Under the pieces are notes generated by a model. The model saw nothing but the letters and a program-made list of their open reading frames with translations. It was not told where the DNA came from and ran no database searches. Position numbers and translations under genes: made by a program. Below, in pieces: positions 5,283-7,197 of a stretch of DNA of 7,197 nucleotides (positions are counted from its first letter, which is position 1; each line of letters begins with the position of its first letter). The stretch is from an uncultured Rubrivivax sp. (GTDB lineage: Bacteria; Pseudomonadota; Gammaproteobacteria; Burkholderiales; Burkholderiaceae_C). The stretch is from NCBI GenBank assembly GCA_937967345.1, contig CALBTN010000336.1:1-7197 (forward strand). The letters run 5' to 3'.

Positions 5283-6023
5283 ATGGCGAACAAAGTGGCA
5301 TACGTGACCGGCGGCATGGGCGGCATCGGCACCGCGATCTGCCAGCGTCTGCACAAGGCAGGCCTTACCGTCATCGCTGGCTGCGGCCCGACGCGCGACT
5401 GGCAGAAGTGGCTCGATGAGCAAAAGGCCCTGGGCTACAACTTCCACGCGTCGGCGGGCGACGTGGCCAACTGGGATTCCACCGTCGCGGCCTTCGCCAA
5501 GGCCACGGCCGAGGTGGGCGCGATCGACGTGCTGGTCAACAACGCCGGTATCACGCGCGACCGCATGTTCCTGAAGATGTCCCGCGACGACTGGGACGCG
5601 GTGATAGACACCAACCTGAACAGCATGTTCAACGTCACCAAGCAGGTGGTGCCCGGCATGGTCGAAAAGGGCTGGGGCCGCATCATCCAGATCAGTTCGG
5701 TCAACGGCGAGAAGGGTCAGGCGGGGCAGACCAACTACTCGGCGGCCAAGGCCGGCATGCACGGCTTCACGATGGCGCTGGCGCAGGAGGTGGCCAACAA
5801 GGGCGTCACCGTCAACACCGTCAGCCCGGGTTACATCGGTACCGACATGGTCCGCGCGATCAAGCCCGAGGTGCTGGAGAAGATCGTCGCCGGCATTCCG
5901 GTCAAGCGGCTGGGCACGCCCGACGAGATCGGCTCCATCGTGGCCTGGCTGGCGGGTGACGATTCGGGCTTCACCACCGGCGCTGACTTCAGCTGCAACG
6001 GCGGCCTGCACATGGGCGGCTAG
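5283..6023 (+). CDS. phaB: NADPH-dependent acetoacetyl-CoA reductase
   Basis: PhaB reduces acetoacetyl-CoA to (R)-3-hydroxybutyryl-CoA, the monomer for PhaC, in the cytoplasm. At 246 residues it has the same length as C. necator PhaB as I recall it and is very similar throughout. It is a classical short-chain dehydrogenase: cofactor loop TGGMGGIG (9-16), NNAG (86-89), catalytic Asn111 in DTNL, Ser139 in ISSVNG, and Tyr152 with Lys156 in NYSAAK. The PhaB-typical GCGP segment (33-36) lies where NADP(H) phosphate contacts are expected, and the C-terminal GADFSCNGGLHMGG is characteristic. The related 3-oxoacyl-ACP reductase FabG is the main alternative, but the next-door phaC and the PhaB-like N- and C-termini make it unlikely. 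The gene probably shares a message with phaC. Two hairpins start 8 nt after the stop, and no phaR or phasin gene follows. Confidence 0.96.
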   Translation: MANKVAYVTGGMGGIGTAICQRLHKAGLTVIAGCGPTRDWQKWLDEQKALGYNFHASAGDVANWDSTVAAFAKATAEVGAIDVLVNNAGITRDRMFLKMSRDDWDAVIDTNLNSMFNVTKQVVPGMVEKGWGRIIQISSVNGEKGQAGQTNYSAAKAGMHGFTMALAQEVANKGVTVNTVSPGYIGTDMVRAIKPEVLEKIVAGIPVKRLGTPDEIGSIVAWLAGDDSGFTTGADFSCNGGLHMGG

Positions 6024-6030
6024 CCCGCTG

Positions 6031-6070
6031 GCGCGCCGTTGCCTTGCCACCGGCTGAAGGCACGGCGCGC
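6031..6070 (+). terminator. First hairpin after phaB
   Basis: The left arm 6031-6045 (GCGCGCCGTTGCCTT) pairs with the right arm 6057-6070 (AAGGCACGGCGCGC), leaving one unpaired T in the left arm. The 11-nt loop can fold further through GCC 6046-6048 with GGC 6052-6054. The structure begins 8 nt after the phaB stop. No T-run follows, so it may act as a 3'-end stabiliser in tandem with the next hairpin rather than terminate alone. Confidence 0.6.
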
Positions 6071-6080
6071 GCGGTTCAAG

Positions 6081-6123
6081 GCGCAATGACAAGGGCCGGC
6101 ATTGCCGGCCCTTGTCATTGCGC
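6081..6123. terminator. Perfect 43-nt palindrome, probable bidirectional terminator
   Basis: Arms 6081-6101 and 6103-6123 are exact reverse complements around the single base T6102, so both strands fold alike, with about 20 bp of stem and a 3-nt ATT loop. The core GGGCCGGC / GCCGGCCC is flanked by AAGG-CCTT pairs and ATGACAA / TTGTCAT, giving a GC stem with a moderately T-rich tail in both directions. It lies between convergent genes, 57 nt past the phaB stop and 29 nt past the DUF2788 stop, which fits a shared terminator. There is no long uninterrupted T-run. Confidence 0.8.
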
Positions 6124-6152
6124 GGGATCGGCCAGCGCCGTGCCCAGCGCGA

Positions 6153-6368
6153 TCACTCGATGCCGCCAAGAAAGAACTTGATCAGCCCCTTGGCGACGAA
6201 GCCGAGCATGCCGAAGCCCAGTGCCAGGAACAGCACGAAGGTGCCGAAGCGTCCGGCCTTGGATTCGCGCGCCAGCTGAAAGATGATGAACACCATGTAC
6301 AGCATGAACGCGCCGACACCGAAGGTCAGCCCGAACTGGGCGATCTGATCCTCGGTCAGGCCGAACAT
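6153..6368 (-). CDS. DUF2788-family small membrane protein
   Basis: This 71-residue protein has two predicted membrane helices: about residues 12-32 (FGLTFGVGAFMLYMVFIIFQL) and about 42-66 (GTFVLFLALGFGMLGF onward). A short basic loop, ARESKAGRFG, lies between them. This pattern, with SKAGRFGTFVLFLALG, matches my memory of DUF2788 proteins in beta- and gammaproteobacteria; no function is established. The reading frame is open far upstream, but the ATG at 6368 is the clear start: it overlaps the stop of the DUF2189 gene by one base (TGATG), has GGAAG 7 nt upstream, and gives the expected family length. It is probably translated by coupling with the upstream gene. The positive loop would place both termini on the periplasmic side, by the positive-inside rule; this is inference. 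Confidence 0.85.
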   Translation of the reverse strand: MFGLTEDQIAQFGLTFGVGAFMLYMVFIIFQLARESKAGRFGTFVLFLALGFGMLGFVAKGLIKFFLGGIE

Positions 6369-7156
6369 CAGGGCGCTTCCGCGAGGTCGGCCAGCGGCAC
6401 CAGGTCGCGGTAGGCGTGCCAGCTGGCATACGACAGCCAAGGCACCGCGACGACCAGGCCGAGCAGCAGCGTGCTCATGCCCAGCAGCGTGATTGCCATC
6501 AGCAGCGCACCCCACAGCGCCATCGGTGCCGGGTTCAGCAGTACCACGCGCCAGCTGGTCAGCACCGCGGCCCACAGGCCGATGCGCCGCTGCAGCATCA
6601 ACGGAATGGCCACCACGCTGGACGCGTAGACCGGCGCGGCCAGCACGCCGCCGAGCATCAGCCAGCCCTCGAACAACCACGATTGCGAGTCGAGCACGAC
6701 CAGGCGCAGGAAGTCCAGCGGATCGCGCACCGGGTGGGGCGCGAAGGCGGTGATCAGCGATGCCGAAGTCAAGACCCAGCAGGTGCCGGCGGCGGCCAGC
6801 AGCAGCCCGAACTGCACCAGCCGGTGGTCCTTGGGGTGCCAGGCCGCCAGCGCCGTCGCCAGCGAAGGCTGGCGGCCCTGTTCCACCGCGCGGCTGACCG
6901 CGTACAGCCCGGTGGCCGCCAGCGGCCCGAGCAGCAAGAAGCCGCTGAACGCACCGGCGAGCAGCCAGAACTGGCGATGCGCCAACCACAGCAACACCAG
7001 TCCGAATGCGCTGACCGCCACGCCGTGCAGCAGGCCGGGCAGCGGTGCGCGCTGCAGATCGTGCCAGCCAAGCCGCAGCCACGCGAAGGGCTGCTCCAGG
7101 CTGACCGTGGCCAGTTTGCAGCGGCGTGATTGTTCGAGCGCGGATTCGGCAGTCAT
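6368..7156 (-). CDS. DUF2189-family integral membrane protein
   Basis: This is a polytopic inner-membrane protein of about 262 residues with no known function. Family marks are WLRLGWHDLQRAPLPGLLHG near the N-terminus, FLLLGPLAATGLYAVSRAVEQG (73-94), VYASSVVAIPLMLQRR (176-191), TSWRVVLLNP (200-209), and the C-terminal PWLSYASWHAYRDLVP. About six hydrophobic segments are visible, near residues 41-59, 64-86, 112-136, 163-189, 211-227 and 229-246. I place the start at the ATG at 7156; an in-frame GTG at 7168 would add MSAS, and neither has a good Shine-Dalgarno. CACAAT read on the minus strand (7190-7185) resembles a -10 box, but its -35 would fall at or past the window edge. It is the upstream partner of the DUF2788 gene with a 1-nt overlap, which suggests the two membrane proteins are made together. 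Confidence 0.88.
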   Translation of the reverse strand: MTAESALEQSRRCKLATVSLEQPFAWLRLGWHDLQRAPLPGLLHGVAVSAFGLVLLWLAHRQFWLLAGAFSGFLLLGPLAATGLYAVSRAVEQGRQPSLATALAAWHPKDHRLVQFGLLLAAAGTCWVLTSASLITAFAPHPVRDPLDFLRLVVLDSQSWLFEGWLMLGGVLAAPVYASSVVAIPLMLQRRIGLWAAVLTSWRVVLLNPAPMALWGALLMAITLLGMSTLLLGLVVAVPWLSYASWHAYRDLVPLADLAEAP

Positions 7157-7197
7157 CGAGGCGGACACGGTTGCACGAGCCCCGATTGTGGCTCGCC

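Noticed and set aside
3668..5419. A 583-codon plus-strand frame overlapping phaC and the start of phaB.
   Set aside because: It is a frame-shifted shadow of phaC, crosses the intergenic region, and has no protein family features.
1806..6092. A 1428-codon open frame on the minus strand running under the isomerase, pgeF, phaC and phaB genes.
   Set aside because: It is antisense to four well-supported genes, its translation is Arg/Ala/His/Gln-rich low-complexity text with no recognisable domain, and such stop-free antisense frames are expected in high-GC coding DNA.
6416..7129. A 237-codon plus-strand frame opposite the DUF2189 gene.
   Set aside because: It is a Gln/Arg/His-rich antisense translation; the minus strand encodes a membrane protein with clear family motifs.
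1..7197. Mobile elements, CRISPR arrays, tRNA genes, toxin-antitoxin or phage genes.
   Set aside because: No transposase, integrase, regular spacer array, tRNA-like cloverleaf or small toxin pair was seen; the genes are chromosomal housekeeping and metabolic types with uniform composition.

Overview
This is a high-GC window with strongly GC-biased third codon positions. The gene content suggests a betaproteobacterium of the order Burkholderiales, perhaps near Comamonadaceae or the Rubrivivax/Leptothrix group. The evidence is a class I polyhydroxyalkanoate synthase whose catalytic residues all sit at a constant offset of 27 from Cupriavidus necator PhaC, a C. necator-like PhaB, and small DUF2189 and DUF2788 membrane proteins. 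The placement is inferred from protein similarity as I remember it; there is no rRNA or other phylogenetic marker here.

Layout, left to right. (1) 1-471, plus: the C-terminal third of dihydrolipoyl dehydrogenase, cut by the window edge. (2) 561-1106, minus: a zinc-ribbon NUDIX hydrolase, convergent with lpdA; an inverted repeat lies in the gap between them. (3) 1235-3405, plus: a compact three-gene run of a small FAH-family acylpyruvate hydrolase, a zeta-GST-type maleylpyruvate/maleylacetoacetate isomerase, and a PgeF/YfiH-family multicopper-oxidase-like protein. The first gap is filled by a four-copy 12-bp tandem repeat; the second junction is an 11-bp overlap. (4) 3516-6023, plus: phaC and phaB, the PHB polymerase and acetoacetyl-CoA reductase, with no phaA thiolase between them and no phaR after them. 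(5) 6031-6123: two consecutive hairpins, the second a perfect palindrome with 21-nt arms, separating phaB from the convergent genes. (6) 6153 to about 7156, minus: a DUF2189 membrane protein followed by a DUF2788 small membrane protein, joined by a 1-nt stop/start overlap.

How the genes work together. The pyruvate/2-oxoglutarate dehydrogenase E3 subunit is tied to acyl-CoA supply, and PhaB and PhaC turn acetoacetyl-CoA into polyhydroxybutyrate. The FAH and isomerase pair would finish a ring-cleavage pathway (gentisate or homogentisate type), giving fumarate plus pyruvate or acetoacetate. PgeF and the NUDIX protein look like housekeeping or nucleotide-sanitation enzymes.

I see no mobile element, CRISPR array, tRNA, rRNA or clear phage content. 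I did not find a convincing undescribed system. The least explained items are the tandem repeat, the long palindrome, and the coupled DUF2189-DUF2788 pair.
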